From NCBI GenBank assembly GCA_009774375.1, contig VSNO01000198.1:1-7008 (forward strand): DNA of 7,008 nt, read 5' to 3'. Below are positions 6,961 to 7,008 of the stretch, one piece after another; within the stretch, counting starts at the first letter, position 1; each line of letters begins with the position of its first letter. The notes under the pieces were generated by a model, which worked only from the letters and a program-made list of their open reading frames with translations, was not told where the DNA came from and did not search any database. Both the position numbers and the translations under genes were made by a program. The stretch comes from Lachnospiraceae bacterium (GTDB lineage: Bacteria > Bacillota > Clostridia > Lachnospirales > Lachnospiraceae).

Positions 6961-7008
6961 TTAAGAAGCCCGTGAACCCCAGTAGGTTCCGGACTCATCC
7001 TGCTGTTC
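6961..7008 (-). other. Possible 3' end of an upstream minus-strand gene (very tentative)
   Basis: Reading into the window on the minus strand, one frame gives 15 codons ending GTYWGSRAS and a TAA at 6963-6961, 43 bases before the binding-protein ATG. The spacing would suit an operon gene, and WGSR resembles ends of some GH43 enzymes, but the stretch is too short to assign. No -35/-10 promoter pair was found between here and the ATG. Confidence 0.2.

Noticed and set aside
1..7008. CRISPR arrays, tRNA or rRNA genes, insertion sequences, riboswitches
   Set aside because: No regularly spaced repeats, tRNA-like folds, transposase motifs, terminal inverted repeats or recognisable riboswitch cores were seen on either strand.

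Overview
The window looks like part of a pectin and arabinan utilisation locus from a Gram-positive gut Firmicute, most likely a Lachnospiraceae-type Clostridium. This rests on lipoprotein signal peptides with Cys lipoboxes and Ser/Ala/Glu-rich linkers, strong AGGAGG ribosome binding sites, and large multidomain sugar-binding proteins of the kind these gut bacteria carry next to polysaccharide-degrading enzymes. The genus cannot be set from the sequence alone.

Layout. On the plus strand, positions 35-2299 encode the front of a very large extracellular solute-binding protein (carbohydrate-binding modules, a helical linker, then the first part of a binding lobe). At about 2205-2222 it runs out of frame into the back of a different solute-binding protein, which ends at 3323 and is followed by a good terminator (3358-3392). 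Next, still on plus, is a GH43 endo-arabinanase lipoprotein (3448-4833). On the minus strand are an intracellular-type pectinesterase (4790-5824, complete active site) and, upstream of it, a DUF3502-type solute-binding lipoprotein (5907-6917). The arabinanase and the pectinesterase converge and overlap by 44 bases at their 3' ends.

How it fits together. The arabinanase would cut alpha-1,5-arabinan side chains of pectin outside the cell. The binding proteins would hand oligosaccharides to ABC importers. The pectinesterase, which has no signal peptide, would de-esterify imported galacturonides. No permease, ATPase, regulator or pectate lyase lies inside the window.

The notable observation is that three loci here look shortened from within when compared with their families. 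There is an out-of-frame chimera of two solute-binding proteins, an in-frame loss of roughly 90 residues from the last part of the GH43 propeller, and an in-frame loss of roughly 200 residues from the middle of the DUF3502 protein. Such a cluster suggests a locus full of deletions, or a chimeric or misassembled contig. No convincing new system (CRISPR, RNA gene, mobile element, defence or biosynthetic cluster) was seen.
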